NCBI RefSeq assembly: GCF_032399705.1
Contig: NZ_CP135922.1
Coordinates: 5,828,001 to 5,892,000 of the forward strand
DNA length: 64,000 bases
From: Paenibacillus sp. BIC5C1
Lineage (GTDB): Bacteria > Bacillota > Bacilli > Paenibacillales > Paenibacillaceae
Direction of reading: 5' to 3'
A program made the position numbers and the translations under genes. The notes below the pieces were generated by a model that saw nothing but the letters and a program-made list of their open reading frames with translations, did not search any database and was not told where the DNA came from. Of this stretch, positions 44,098 to 53,363 are shown piece after piece (positions within the stretch are counted from its first letter, which is position 1; each line of letters opens with the position of its first letter).

Positions 44098-46854
44098 ATG
44101 ACACGCAAACACAAACCCAAAGGCTTTATTCCCAAAGTAACCGCAATGGTTCTCACTTCCGCTCTGCTTGGACAAGTTATTGCCTCATCCGTTTATGCCG
44201 GAGACACGCTCCCTTACACAGGTGACAGCGCCAAGGGAGTAAATCAGCCTTATCAGCATGGCTACACCGCTGCCCAGATCCTGAATTGGACACCCGAAAG
44301 TGATATCCATGGTGATTTGCTTCGTGCTCATGTACCTTTGCAGCCCCGTAACGATGCCTTTGCGGCTACGCAGGCTTACCCCGAACTCAGCCCGGACACC
44401 CAGCTGTTTACGATGAGTGGCGATTATGGCAATTCATTCTTTGACAGCACCCCGTACACCAATGAATTCAGCGAATACCTCTTTAATTATTGGCAGTACA
44501 CAGACTATTATAGCTATTGGCATGGTATGGCTTCTGCTGGCGTGCCCGAGGAATTGTACGACCCCAATAAGGAATGGACGGAAAAGTACTTTGAGTTTGG
44601 CATTTTGAACATTCCGAATCCGGCCTACACCAATGCTGCACACAAAAACGGTGTCCGTTCCATCGCCAACATCTTCTTCTCAGACAATGATCGTGGACCA
44701 CAAACCTACAAGCAGATGCTTGTGCAGGATGAAGAAGGGAATTTCCCTGTCGCTGCAAAGCTGGTCGAGATGGCACAGTATTATAATTACGACGGATACT
44801 TTTTCAATCAGGAAGAGGTTGCCAAAGGCGTTGCACCTGAAGACATCGCTTCCTACAAGAAATTTATGAAGTATTTAAGAGATGAAGGACTATATGTTCA
44901 GTGGTATGACTCCACTATCAATACAACGGGCAAAATTCAATACCAAAACCAGTTTAATGGACTTAACAGTCCATTTGTGCAAGATTCTGCATTAGGCCGA
45001 GTCTCGGATTCGATCTTCCTGAATTACGTATGGAACCATGACATGCTGCGTGATTCGCGCGATCATGCCACAGGTTTGGGACTTGACCCACTGGAAACGG
45101 TATTTGCCGGTGTCGAAGGTGGGAATGACCAGTTTGGCCGTTGGAAGCAGCTCTACGATCTGCGTAACAATCTCGACGAGAACGGTCAACCGATGAACAG
45201 TATTGCAACGCTTGGTGCCGACTTTACCCATAATGCCCTGGATGAAGAAATAGGAGATGGCAGCACGAATCATAGAGCCGAAGATGAGTACCAATGGATG
45301 ACCTTTGTGCGCGACCGCGCTTGGTGGTCAGGTCCAAATCAGGACCCAACCAATGCACGCCGTACGACATCCGTTGATCTATCCGACGTGTATGCTTCTG
45401 GTGCAAAGTGGGACGGCATCGCCGCGTACCTCACCGAACGCTCCGTTATACACGGCTCCAATTTTGTGACCAACTTCAATACAGGCCACGGTCTGAAATA
45501 TTATGAGGGCGGAACCGTCTCCAATGCAACCGAATGGTCCAATATTAATATTCAGGATATCCCGGTCACCTGGCAGTGGTGGATGGATAGTCAAGGTGAC
45601 AAACTCACTGTTGATTTTGACTATGGTCCAACCTATGAAAAAGGTGCTCGTTATACTTATAATTCCGTTGGTGCGTTTACTGGCGGCAGTTCTCTTGTCG
45701 TAAATGGAAGTCTGGATACGGACAATTTCCTTCGTCTGTACAAGACGGATCTGTCGATCAACGCCCAATCCAAACTGGAACTCGCCTATAATAAACCGTC
45801 TGTCAACGACGCTTCCTCCATGTATGTCGGACTGATATTTGAGGATGAACCAACCAAAGTGGTCAAAGTCAAAGTACCAGATTCAGGTCAGCACACGGCA
45901 GGCTGGAAGACAACTTCACTCGATCTGAGTGCATACCAAGGGAAGACTGTTGCAGCTTTTGGTCTATCCTTCAATCCTAACGGAACTACGATTGAAAAAT
46001 ATCAGATGAACATTGGTGAGATTCGTATATCTGACGGTTCTGCCGCCAAACCCGATGCTCCAACCGGATTCCATATTACCAAAGCACTGACCAACACCGA
46101 CGAGTTGGTTGTCGAATGGGATATGGAAGATTATTCGAAGGTTAAGCAATATAATCTGTATGAGAACGGCGCTTATGTCGGCGGTGTGTATGACTCCACA
46201 TTTTATATTAAAACGCTCAAACATCCCGCTGGCAAATTGTCCATTCGTGCTGTAGGCGCAGATGGTACCGAAAGTGAAGCAACCGTCCTGTCCTATGATT
46301 TGAATAAAGCTGTTCAGGACATTGATGTTAAATTCAAGAACAATGGCGATGCTATTGTCAGTTGGAAAAACCCGAAGAAGAACCCAGGTAAAGATCCGAT
46401 CCAGCTTACACTCCAAACGGAGTACACGAAGGAACCTTTCACTAAGACGCTTCAAGTCAAAAAAGGAAAACAGTCTGCCATTCTGACAGGCCTTCCGACC
46501 AATGGTGAACATTACGTCCTGAATATTGCCCTTGGCAAACAGAATCCAGTCACAACGACCGGACAACTGGCAGATACTCAGATTACACCATATACCAAAG
46601 AAAAGGTTACGGTAAAGGATGGAAAGTACACGCTCGCATTGCCTGATTTGGAGGATTGGTACAAAATCTATGTCTATGAAAATGAGGTAGCACGCGAATT
46701 CGGAGTAACTTACGTTTCGCAGAAATTCCCTTATATCATTCGGGGTAGAACGAAGCTGAGCGAACTGACATTCACGCCTGCATCCACCACGAGCTCCCTG
46801 AAGCTCGTTATCGAAGATTATGCCGGCAATAAAGCAACGACAATTCTGCGATAA
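44098..46854 (+). CDS. Secreted GH85 endo-beta-N-acetylglucosaminidase
   Basis: The 918-residue protein has a signal peptide (positive start, hydrophobic stretch to about residue 34, cleavage after VYA). Its catalytic domain matches GH85, with YDGYFFNQEE containing the N-x-E pair (N237, E239) that supports and donates the proton in substrate-assisted cleavage. A carbohydrate-binding-like beta domain and fibronectin-III-like domains follow; there is no LPXTG or SLH anchor. GH85 enzymes cut between the two core GlcNAc residues of N-glycans. It is divergent from the kinase gene and shares upstream sites with the transporter operon. Confidence 0.94.
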   Translation: MTRKHKPKGFIPKVTAMVLTSALLGQVIASSVYAGDTLPYTGDSAKGVNQPYQHGYTAAQILNWTPESDIHGDLLRAHVPLQPRNDAFAATQAYPELSPDTQLFTMSGDYGNSFFDSTPYTNEFSEYLFNYWQYTDYYSYWHGMASAGVPEELYDPNKEWTEKYFEFGILNIPNPAYTNAAHKNGVRSIANIFFSDNDRGPQTYKQMLVQDEEGNFPVAAKLVEMAQYYNYDGYFFNQEEVAKGVAPEDIASYKKFMKYLRDEGLYVQWYDSTINTTGKIQYQNQFNGLNSPFVQDSALGRVSDSIFLNYVWNHDMLRDSRDHATGLGLDPLETVFAGVEGGNDQFGRWKQLYDLRNNLDENGQPMNSIATLGADFTHNALDEEIGDGSTNHRAEDEYQWMTFVRDRAWWSGPNQDPTNARRTTSVDLSDVYASGAKWDGIAAYLTERSVIHGSNFVTNFNTGHGLKYYEGGTVSNATEWSNINIQDIPVTWQWWMDSQGDKLTVDFDYGPTYEKGARYTYNSVGAFTGGSSLVVNGSLDTDNFLRLYKTDLSINAQSKLELAYNKPSVNDASSMYVGLIFEDEPTKVVKVKVPDSGQHTAGWKTTSLDLSAYQGKTVAAFGLSFNPNGTTIEKYQMNIGEIRISDGSAAKPDAPTGFHITKALTNTDELVVEWDMEDYSKVKQYNLYENGAYVGGVYDSTFYIKTLKHPAGKLSIRAVGADGTESEATVLSYDLNKAVQDIDVKFKNNGDAIVSWKNPKKNPGKDPIQLTLQTEYTKEPFTKTLQVKKGKQSAILTGLPTNGEHYVLNIALGKQNPVTTTGQLADTQITPYTKEKVTVKDGKYTLALPDLEDWYKIYVYENEVAREFGVTYVSQKFPYIIRGRTKLSELTFTPASTTSSLKLVIEDYAGNKATTILR

Positions 46855-46909
46855 AAGATTCACAAGGTTAACCGACTTCTAGGCGTCGAGAAAACAATAG
46901 AAAAATTCA

Positions 46910-46943
46910 GCCCTTTCGCTTCCCTACAGGAAGTCGAAAGGGC
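46910..46943. terminator. Bidirectional terminator between GH85 and DinB genes
   Basis: GCCCTTTCGCTTCC pairs with GGAAGTCGAAAGGGC around a CTACA loop, with A- and T-rich flanks on both sides. It lies between convergent genes. Confidence 0.8.
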
Positions 46944-46960
46944 CTAATTTATGTTTGGCA

Positions 46961-47479
46961 CTACCCTTGAACCTTCTGCTGTTCCAACAAATAAAATATA
47001 TAATCGGTTGGCACACCGGTATAACCTTGCTGTCTCAACATCGCGCTCACATTGCCCCGGTGATACGTCCCGTGGTTGACAACATGCTGTAGAATGTCGG
47101 AAAAATGTGTTTCCATTTTACCGTATTTCGGATGCTCGATTGTCATTTTTTTGTCCGGGTCAGGCGTATGCCGCAGTAAATCTCGGAAACGTTCGGCAAC
47201 GCTGCCAAACAGCTCACGCATCTCATTCACGGTTTTGCCCTGTGCTTCCGCTGTCCAGCCCAAGATTTTCGGAAATATCTCCTTGTTCGGAACTTCCGCG
47301 AGCACGAGCATATAAAGCTGTTCAAACAAGTACATGTGTGCACATGTTTGTGATACGGATGGGAACACGCTCGTCACTTCCGCATGGAATACTTCATTCG
47401 GGAGTTGCTCCAGGTGTGCAAACAATCGATCATTTGCCCAAACATGATAATCATACAGTCGGTATGGTTGTTGAAGCAT
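46961..47479 (-). CDS. DinB-family protein
   Basis: The start chosen is the ATG at 47479 (172 residues, MLQQPYRLYDYHVWANDRL); the frame is open to 47578 but those residues do not fit the family. The four-helix DinB fold shows the metal-binding histidines in YDYHVWAND, CAHMYLFE and VVNHGTYHRG. DinB proteins are putative metal-dependent enzymes, often thiol-linked, induced by DNA damage in B. subtilis. A GTG three codons earlier (AAAGGTGA) is an alternative start. It follows the WYL regulator by about 95 bases. Confidence 0.84.
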   Translation of the reverse strand: MLQQPYRLYDYHVWANDRLFAHLEQLPNEVFHAEVTSVFPSVSQTCAHMYLFEQLYMLVLAEVPNKEIFPKILGWTAEAQGKTVNEMRELFGSVAERFRDLLRHTPDPDKKMTIEHPKYGKMETHFSDILQHVVNHGTYHRGNVSAMLRQQGYTGVPTDYIFYLLEQQKVQG

Positions 47480-47574
47480 CGATAAATTCACCTTTCCCTT
47501 CTTCACATGGTTTGGCTGCCGCAGATGTGTCTTTATCATATACCAAGATCGCTGACAAATGTTGTCAGCAAACT

Positions 47575-48546
47575 TCAATTCGGATCGTTTTCATAATGTT
47601 TGGCGATACCGTATGCCTTCTCCTGAATCCGCCGCTTCAACTCCAGTGGTTCGTGGATGCGAATGGCCGTGCCGAACGTTAGGAGATATGTCGGTAGGTA
47701 TTTGTTCATCGTCGGAGCATCGATCAGAAACCGCGCCTCCCGGTCGGTTCGTTCCGTCAAATAGTGGCGCAGATGCCAGTGGTTGCAGACCGCATTAAGC
47801 GTGTCAGGCTGTCCCTCAATACGGATAACCGTTAACGGTCCATCTGCCTCCCGTCTCTGGTTGGACTGCTCACAGAAAAACGCGGACGCAGAGAAAGACT
47901 CCGGCTTGTCAAACCTCGCTTCGGTTGACTCCAGCTGTTCAATTCGTTCGACGCGAAACGTCCGCATCGCCTGCGACCGATGGCAGAACGCGACAACGTA
48001 CCATTCATTTCGGTCATACGCTAGCCCATATGGATCGACTTCACGTTCGTCAGCCTGCTCGGCATTCGCTTTGCGATAGACCATACGGACCGTTCGCCCG
48101 TCTTTCGTCGCTTGTTCCAAGTCCCGCAACAACGGAACAACAGAAGGTGCACGCGTTGAAGAAACGACGTCCAAGCTGCTCTGCTGGCGAGACAGATCGT
48201 GGCGCTGCTCCTCGTGCAGTCCGTTCTCCACCTTCTTCAACGCATACTCCAGCTCCTGCACATACGGATAACCAGCACCTTGGGCAAATTTAAACGCATC
48301 CACAAGTGCCTTCAACTCTAGAGCGTTGAAGAACAATGGCGTTTCCTTAAAACTCTCCAGAATACGAATACCGCCATCATGGCCCGATTCCGCTACGACC
48401 GGCACGCCACTGGCGCATAATGCGTCGATATATCGATACACGGTGCGGACGCTAATCTCCAAACTGTCCGCGATCTGAGCGGCGGTAAGCTTTCTTCCGG
48501 ATCGCAGCATCCAAAGCATGGACAGCATGTTATCCCATTTTGCCAT
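47575..48546 (-). CDS. HTH and WYL-domain transcriptional regulator (YafY/DeoR type)
   Basis: The 323-residue protein has an N-terminal helix-turn-helix (residues 5-60, KLTAAQIADSLEISVRTVYRYIDALC) and a WYL domain from about 150 (VRMVYRKANAEQ, YGLAYDRNEWYVVAFCH, FRVERIEQL). WYL proteins sense nucleic acid or small ligands and regulate nearby genes. It has a ribosome site GAGGAGGG and precedes the DinB gene, probably its target. Confidence 0.88.
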   Translation of the reverse strand: MAKWDNMLSMLWMLRSGRKLTAAQIADSLEISVRTVYRYIDALCASGVPVVAESGHDGGIRILESFKETPLFFNALELKALVDAFKFAQGAGYPYVQELEYALKKVENGLHEEQRHDLSRQQSSLDVVSSTRAPSVVPLLRDLEQATKDGRTVRMVYRKANAEQADEREVDPYGLAYDRNEWYVVAFCHRSQAMRTFRVERIEQLESTEARFDKPESFSASAFFCEQSNQRREADGPLTVIRIEGQPDTLNAVCNHWHLRHYLTERTDREARFLIDAPTMNKYLPTYLLTFGTAIRIHEPLELKRRIQEKAYGIAKHYENDPN

Positions 48547-48574
48547 CGGGGCCCTCCTCTTTTCCTTGTAAGAA

Positions 48575-48614
48575 TAAAAGGCGAGTCTCCTTTAATTTAG
48601 GTGACTCGCCTTTT
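48575..48614 (-). terminator. Intrinsic terminator after dnaB
   Basis: On the minus strand GGCGAGTC (48603-48610) pairs with GACTCGCC (48580-48587) around a 15-base loop, followed by TTTTATT. It closes dnaB, so dnaB is not transcribed into dnaI here. Confidence 0.8.
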
Positions 48615-48631
48615 GGTCATTATTATAAGAA

Positions 48632-50167
48632 TTATGAAGTTCCCTTTTGTTTACTTGCCTGCATCTGCTGGGCAAACCTCATCATCTCTTCGAACTCTTC
48701 TTCGGATACGGCATCGCCGTCAGCACCTATGTCTTGTACAATCGGAATTTCGGGTTTGGCTTTGGTTCCTTTGCCGTATGTACGGGAACGGGTTCCAGCT
48801 GCACCAGCAGCCTGTTTGCCTTTGACCTTGGCTTGGTCTCGAATGTATTGTACCGCCTTCTCATAGGAATTCACCTGCTTGAGCAGCATGTTAGAGGCAA
48901 TAGCCTCAACAAAGTTACGGTTAATTCTTTGCTCACCACCGGATACAAGCAATGCCATCAAATAATGAATCAGCACATTGATTACTTCACCAGGCAACTT
49001 GTAGCTGAGGTCGATCTTCTCAAAAATGTCCACCAGGTTGTCCGGTACGGCTCCAGGGAAGAACGTCTGAAGCAATCGTGTGTAGGGCTCATTACGCAGC
49101 ATCATGTTGTACTGATGAATATCACACTTGGTCGAAAATTGCGGAGGCACTTCGACGTAGTATTCCATCTGAACCACATGTTCGACAGGCGGTTCACCAG
49201 AATCCTCTTTCCGCTCCGGCTCCTCCATATGCTGTCTGAGGGCAACAACCTTGGCTGCCTGTACCGTCTGCTGTTCATGTCGCTTCTTGGTCTGTCTGAA
49301 CTGCAGGCTCGCCTTGTGTTGAAGGTCATCCAGCACGAGCTGCCCCTGTGGATTAAAGATATCATCTTCATCCAGCAAACGACATACATCCTGTACGCTG
49401 AGATTGAACTTGTTTACCACATAATTCACAATGCCAAGCTGTTCGTGATCGAACCGCAATTGCTCCACATGACGGCGATTAACCGACTCACGCGGAAAAC
49501 GCAATATAATGTCGGCATAATTCAAGCTGTTCTCTTCGGCCGCACCACTTATCCCGCTGCGCTGAGCCGAAGTCGACACTTCCGACAACGCCTGCTCCAG
49601 TTCATAATCAATGACATGCGTATTCAATTCAAATATATCGTAAAAAGGAACGGAAATATTTTCTTTATTCGCTGCTGGGTAAGGCGCTTCACCGCTCTCT
49701 ATCGCCGAAAAACCGGAACGTAGTGAAAGTACGGCGAACTTGCCGATTTTGTCACGAAGCAGCAGTGTCAAATGCTGTGTACGGAAAAATTCTGCCGGAG
49801 AGAGCGGAGGTTGCAGCTCATATTCATAAATGTAGTCGTCATTTTCCGGAATATACAGCCGTGAAGTCTGAAGCAAACCAACGGCTTCAAGTTTGGATGC
49901 CTGCTCCACCAAATACTTGCGCCCTTTCTCGCTGGGCTCGAGTCCCAACGTCATGAACAACCTCCGTTGCTGTTCAAGCGGCGAGTAACCGACCTGTTCA
50001 CCGGGAAGATGCTGAAACAGCAGTCGATACAAGCCTATCGCAAAGGCACCTACCATTGGCTGATACGCTCCGGTGAGCATGCGGTCATCCAGGGCACTAA
50101 GTCCAAACTCCCTGTATACGCAGTAGCGATGATGTTCAGTATAATGGTGCAAATTCTTCATGCGCAT
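48632..50167 (-). CDS. dnaB: Replication initiation and membrane attachment protein DnaB
   Basis: The 511-residue protein matches the Firmicute helicase co-loader DnaB, with an N-terminal DnaB_2-like domain (FGLSALDDRMLTGAYQPMVG) and C-terminal DnaD-like DDBH2 features (ALLVSGGEQRINRNFVEAIASNMLLKQVNSYEKAVQYIRDQAKVKGK). With DnaI it loads the replicative helicase at oriC and at restarted forks. The ATG at 50167 has AAGGAG 8 bases upstream. In B. subtilis dnaI directly follows dnaB; here a 25-kb sugar locus and two other genes intervene. Confidence 0.9.
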   Translation of the reverse strand: MRMKNLHHYTEHHRYCVYREFGLSALDDRMLTGAYQPMVGAFAIGLYRLLFQHLPGEQVGYSPLEQQRRLFMTLGLEPSEKGRKYLVEQASKLEAVGLLQTSRLYIPENDDYIYEYELQPPLSPAEFFRTQHLTLLLRDKIGKFAVLSLRSGFSAIESGEAPYPAANKENISVPFYDIFELNTHVIDYELEQALSEVSTSAQRSGISGAAEENSLNYADIILRFPRESVNRRHVEQLRFDHEQLGIVNYVVNKFNLSVQDVCRLLDEDDIFNPQGQLVLDDLQHKASLQFRQTKKRHEQQTVQAAKVVALRQHMEEPERKEDSGEPPVEHVVQMEYYVEVPPQFSTKCDIHQYNMMLRNEPYTRLLQTFFPGAVPDNLVDIFEKIDLSYKLPGEVINVLIHYLMALLVSGGEQRINRNFVEAIASNMLLKQVNSYEKAVQYIRDQAKVKGKQAAGAAGTRSRTYGKGTKAKPEIPIVQDIGADGDAVSEEEFEEMMRFAQQMQASKQKGTS

Positions 50168-50523
50168 AGCTTGATCTCCTTCTCCCCAAAAGTATGTTTA
50201 TCTATTCTATCATAAATGTCCGATCCTCAAATGCTCAAAAACAGGTAAAAAACGGACCTGTTCTCGCTCCGTTTCGTCCTAGGTCGACAGCATTCACGTT
50301 TTCGCAGAGTTGCTAGATTACTATAAAAGCTACTGCCTTAGAAAACAAGTGAACATATAGAGAAATGTTATCCATATATATATGAGACATGTCCAAATAA
50401 TCATGCACATTTTTTTTGACTGCATGCCAAAAAGCCTTCCCTTTGCACTCGTAAGCGTTTACGACAAAGGCAAGACCTTTACGGAAAATGCAGTCCAGCG
50501 TTTGCTGCCATTTGGCTAGCCGA
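50168..50523. other. Upstream region of dnaB and downstream of yuiB
   Basis: The 356 bases hold a hairpin pair on the minus strand. One stem is AAACGGA/TCCGTTT followed by TTT (about 50248-50273); another, AACAGGT/ACCTGTT, overlaps it. They cannot form together. A possible -10 TATGAT with -35 TTGAGC (spacer 18) is near 50210-50240. The 3' part has a yuiB terminator. No gene was found. Confidence 0.45.
50427..50485 (-). terminator. Probable terminator after yuiB
   Basis: On the minus strand CCTTTG plus TCGTAA pairs with TTACGA plus CAAAGG (three unpaired bases), ending GGAAGGCTTTTTGG. It lies about 40 bases after the yuiB stop. Confidence 0.55.
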
Positions 50524-50817
50524 TTAAAACATTTTGTACCCACCCAGACGAAGTTTGCGAATGGCCCAGCCACTGATGACCGCTCCAGCAAGTCCAGCTA
50601 CACCCGTCATATAGTCTACAATATGGAAAGAACCCAAATGCGACATCAGCGATGCCGTATGATCCCATAAGGAATACACGACGACAGGCAAAATGACAAT
50701 TATGAACAGATAGGAAGGAAACCAGGTTGTCTTCATCAGCATATTCAGAATGAAACCGATACCAAACATCATAACGAAAAATAACACCATCAATACCAGC
50801 ACAGGTATAAACTGCAT
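50524..50817 (-). CDS. yuiB: YuiB-like membrane protein
   Basis: The start chosen is the ATG at 50817 (MQFIPVLVLMVLFFVMMFGIG), with AGGTGA upstream; the frame is open to 50919 with a charged extension unlike the family. The 97-residue product has three membrane spans and the same C-terminal motif (GLAGAVISGWAIRKLRLGGYKMF) as B. subtilis YuiB. Its function is unknown. In B. subtilis yuiB lies near yumB and yumC; here homologues of both lie 2-4 kb away. Confidence 0.78.
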   Translation of the reverse strand: MQFIPVLVLMVLFFVMMFGIGFILNMLMKTTWFPSYLFIIVILPVVVYSLWDHTASLMSHLGSFHIVDYMTGVAGLAGAVISGWAIRKLRLGGYKMF

Positions 50818-51046
50818 CGGGTGACGTTCACCTCTTCTTTCACTGACTCGGTTACTCTTACTACGATAGTAGATAGTGTACCGCAAAAAATGTGGCGAAG
50901 CAACGAACTTTCTGGACAATTTTCCCTATATTCACCTTCTCTTCATTTGCCCTTCTGCTTCCTGTTGGGATACAATGAAGACGATAAAGTACTCAACCGT
51001 CCCTTACCGGGATTTGGAAATATAACCTGCAGGAGGAATCAATGCA

Positions 51047-51793
51047 ATGAACGAAGCCGCATCAACACTGGAGGGCTGGTACGCCCTGCATGACTTCCGC
51101 TCGATTAACTGGGCCGCCTGGAAAGCAGCCGATGATGAGGAACGCGCCGTAGCACTGGACGAGCTTCAGGCATTCTGGAAGGAATGGAAAGCTGTAGAGG
51201 ATTCATCCAAAGGAAGCACTGTCGTATATACCGTTGTGGGACAGAAGGCTGACCTTGTCATGATGCACTTGCGTGAAACGTTGGAAGATCTGAAAGCCGT
51301 TGAGAACGCGTTCAACAAAACGATGTTTGCCCAATACACTACCAAATCCTATTCTTATGTCAGTGTAGTGGAACTGAGCAATTATCTTGGCAAAGAGGGC
51401 GAAGACCCTATGCAGAACCCTGAAATCATTGCTCGTCTCAAACCGGTTCTGCCACAGCGTCAATACATCTGCTTCTACCCGATGAACAAAAAACGCGAGC
51501 TGAACGACAACTGGTACATGCTGTCGATGGACGAGCGTCGTACGATGATGCGCAGCCACGGCATGATTGGCCGCAGTTACGCTGGCAAAGTGAAACAAAT
51601 CATTACCGGTTCCGTCGGTTTCGACGACTGGGAATGGGGCGTTACGTTGTTTGCGGATGATGCACTTCAGTTCAAGAAGCTCGTTTACGAGATGCGCTTT
51701 GACGAAGTCAGTGCCCGTTATGGCGAATTCGGCTCTTTCTATGTAGGAAGTCTGCTGAACGAAGGAACATTGGAAGAGATGCTCAAGCTATAA
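51047..51793 (+). CDS. hemQ: Coproheme decarboxylase (HemQ/ChdC, chlorite-dismutase family)
   Basis: The 248-residue protein matches the Firmicute HemQ family. It has the catalytic tyrosine in [10 protein letters not shown] (Y144) and the proximal haem histidine in RSHGMIGR (H171), spaced as in S. aureus and Listeria ChdC. It converts coproheme III to haem b in the last step of the coproporphyrin pathway. It is preceded by CAGGAGGAATC and followed by its own terminator, so it is monocistronic. Confidence 0.94.
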   Translation: MNEAASTLEGWYALHDFRSINWAAWKAADDEERAVALDELQAFWKEWKAVEDSSKGSTVVYTVVGQKADLVMMHLRETLEDLKAVENAFNKTMFAQYTTKSYSYVSVVELSNYLGKEGEDPMQNPEIIARLKPVLPQRQYICFYPMNKKRELNDNWYMLSMDERRTMMRSHGMIGRSYAGKVKQIITGSVGFDDWEWGVTLFADDALQFKKLVYEMRFDEVSARYGEFGSFYVGSLLNEGTLEEMLKL

Positions 51794-51807
51794 ATCGGAT
51801 AAATCAC

Positions 51808-51853
51808 AAAAGCACCGCAACTCCTCCATTAAGAAGAGGTCAGCGGTGCTTTT
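51808..51853 (+). terminator. Intrinsic terminator after hemQ
   Basis: AAAGCACCGC pairs with GCGGTGCTTT, with an inner CTCCT/AGAGG stem, followed by TACTTTTTT. It lies 15 bases after the hemQ stop. Confidence 0.85.
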
Positions 51854-51918
51854 ACTTTTTTGAATGAATATGAAATGTTCAATATGGATGACTCAGGTTC
51901 CTTTGGATAACGTGAATG

Positions 51919-52173
51919 CTAATCCTGTTCCTCTTCATCAACCGCTTTCAGAGATTCCAAAAACTCAGCTGTTGCCCGGTCACGGTCACGTCCCTTCTCC
52001 TTAAGCCGCTCAATGGCAGGCAAAATGAGAATATCCACTTCCTTCTGAACGATATAAGCCAGATCATACTGATCTTGTTCCTCCAGATAACCGCCAACCT
52101 GCATCAGGGCATTGTAACGATCCAGTTCTTCGCGTGTGAGTAGTCCTCTGACCTGAACACTGCAATGTCTCAT
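51919..52173 (-). CDS. Small unknown protein coupled to NDH-2
   Basis: The start chosen is the ATG at 52173, which overlaps the NDH-2 stop codon as ATGA, so translation is probably coupled. The 84-residue product (MRHCSVQVRGLLTREELDRY...) is helical and charged, with an acidic end (AVDEEEQD), and no membrane span. I do not recognise a family. An upstream in-frame start (to 52269) is possible but would lie inside NDH-2. Its position suggests a link to the NADH dehydrogenase. Confidence 0.7.
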   Translation of the reverse strand: MRHCSVQVRGLLTREELDRYNALMQVGGYLEEQDQYDLAYIVQKEVDILILPAIERLKEKGRDRDRATAEFLESLKAVDEEEQD

Positions 52174-53363
52174 CCAAAAAACCGCCCTTTCTTCAGTACC
52201 AAGGGAATACCACCGATGATAAACAAGTACCGGAGATCCACCAGCTTTTTCAGCTGAGCCGCCTTCCATCCCTTGTATTTCTTACCGCCTACGACGGCGA
52301 TAGCTTCACCTTTCCCTAGTGACGCAACTGTACCTTTACTAGTAAACACAAAAGGCTGCGGCTGCTTTTTACGGATGGCAGCGACAACGTTTTTGGCACA
52401 GTTAACACCTTGCTGCATCGCGATCTGAGCTGTTGGTGGATATGGACGCCCTTCATTGTTAAACACCAGTGAATTGTCACCGATGACATAGACGTGCTCA
52501 TGCCCCGGGGCACGAAGGAATTCATCGACCTTCACCCGTCCGCGCATCACTTCAAGGCCTGCCTGCTCAAGCAGAGCATTCCCACGAATACCGCCGGTCC
52601 ATACGACCGTTGCTGCATCGAGTTTTTCTCCCTCACCAACAATGACTCCGTCTGGCAGACATTGCTTGATTGGAACACCTATTTTAAAAGTAACACCTTT
52701 TTTCTTGAGCACGTTCATTGCATGCTCAACCAGTTCCGGATCAAAGCCCGGCAGAGCTGAAGGCGCTGCTTCCACATTATAGATGTGCACATTTTTGGGA
52801 TTCACGTCGAATTCCTTGCAAAGCTGAGGAATGCGATCTGCAAGTTCAGCCACGAATTCGACACCACTGAAGCCAGCCCCACCCACAACAAAACGAATAC
52901 GGTTACGTTTATTATCGTTTTTGTACATGGCAAACTGATATTCGATATGCTCGCGAATCATTCTGACCGAGTTAATGCTGCGAATTGTCATGGCATGATC
53001 GAGCATGCCTGGAATACCAAAGGTTTCCGGTTCCCCACCCAATCCAATAATCAGATAATCATAAGATAACGTGCCATCCTCCAGAATAATCTTCCGATCC
53101 TGCAGGCGGATCTCTTTTACCGAAGATTTGACTAGATCTATCTTGAACTCGTCAATCAGCTTCGAAATCGGGACCCTTGCATGTTCAATGGTATCTGTGC
53201 CGGCTGCCGGCATATGTAGATGTGTAGTGATATAATGATAATCATGCCTGTTCACCAATGTGACATCGGCCTCGTTATAGTTCAATTCCTTCTGCAGCCG
53301 CTGGGCTGTCAGAATCCCGCCATAGCCCGCGCCGAGGATGACGATTTTGGGAATACTGCTCAT
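52170..53363 (-). CDS. Type II NADH dehydrogenase (NDH-2, YumB-like)
   Basis: The 397-residue protein has an FAD-binding motif GAGYGGILTA (residues 9-18), an NADH-binding motif VGGAGFSGVEFVAELA (near 170) and the late DNSLVF/GRPYPPTAQIAMQQG region of NDH-2. The C-terminus is amphipathic and should bind the membrane. It passes electrons from NADH to menaquinone without proton pumping. A Rex-type operator overlaps a TATAAT upstream, so expression should follow the NADH/NAD+ ratio. Next to it on the other side lies yumC, as in Bacillus. Confidence 0.9.
   Translation of the reverse strand: MSSIPKIVILGAGYGGILTAQRLQKELNYNEADVTLVNRHDYHYITTHLHMPAAGTDTIEHARVPISKLIDEFKIDLVKSSVKEIRLQDRKIILEDGTLSYDYLIIGLGGEPETFGIPGMLDHAMTIRSINSVRMIREHIEYQFAMYKNDNKRNRIRFVVGGAGFSGVEFVAELADRIPQLCKEFDVNPKNVHIYNVEAAPSALPGFDPELVEHAMNVLKKKGVTFKIGVPIKQCLPDGVIVGEGEKLDAATVVWTGGIRGNALLEQAGLEVMRGRVKVDEFLRAPGHEHVYVIGDNSLVFNNEGRPYPPTAQIAMQQGVNCAKNVVAAIRKKQPQPFVFTSKGTVASLGKGEAIAVVGGKKYKGWKAAQLKKLVDLRYLFIIGGIPLVLKKGRFFG

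Noticed and set aside
44098..46854. GH85 enzyme as a wall-anchored protein
   Set aside because: There is no LPXTG motif or SLH repeat at the C-terminus, so a freely secreted form is more likely.
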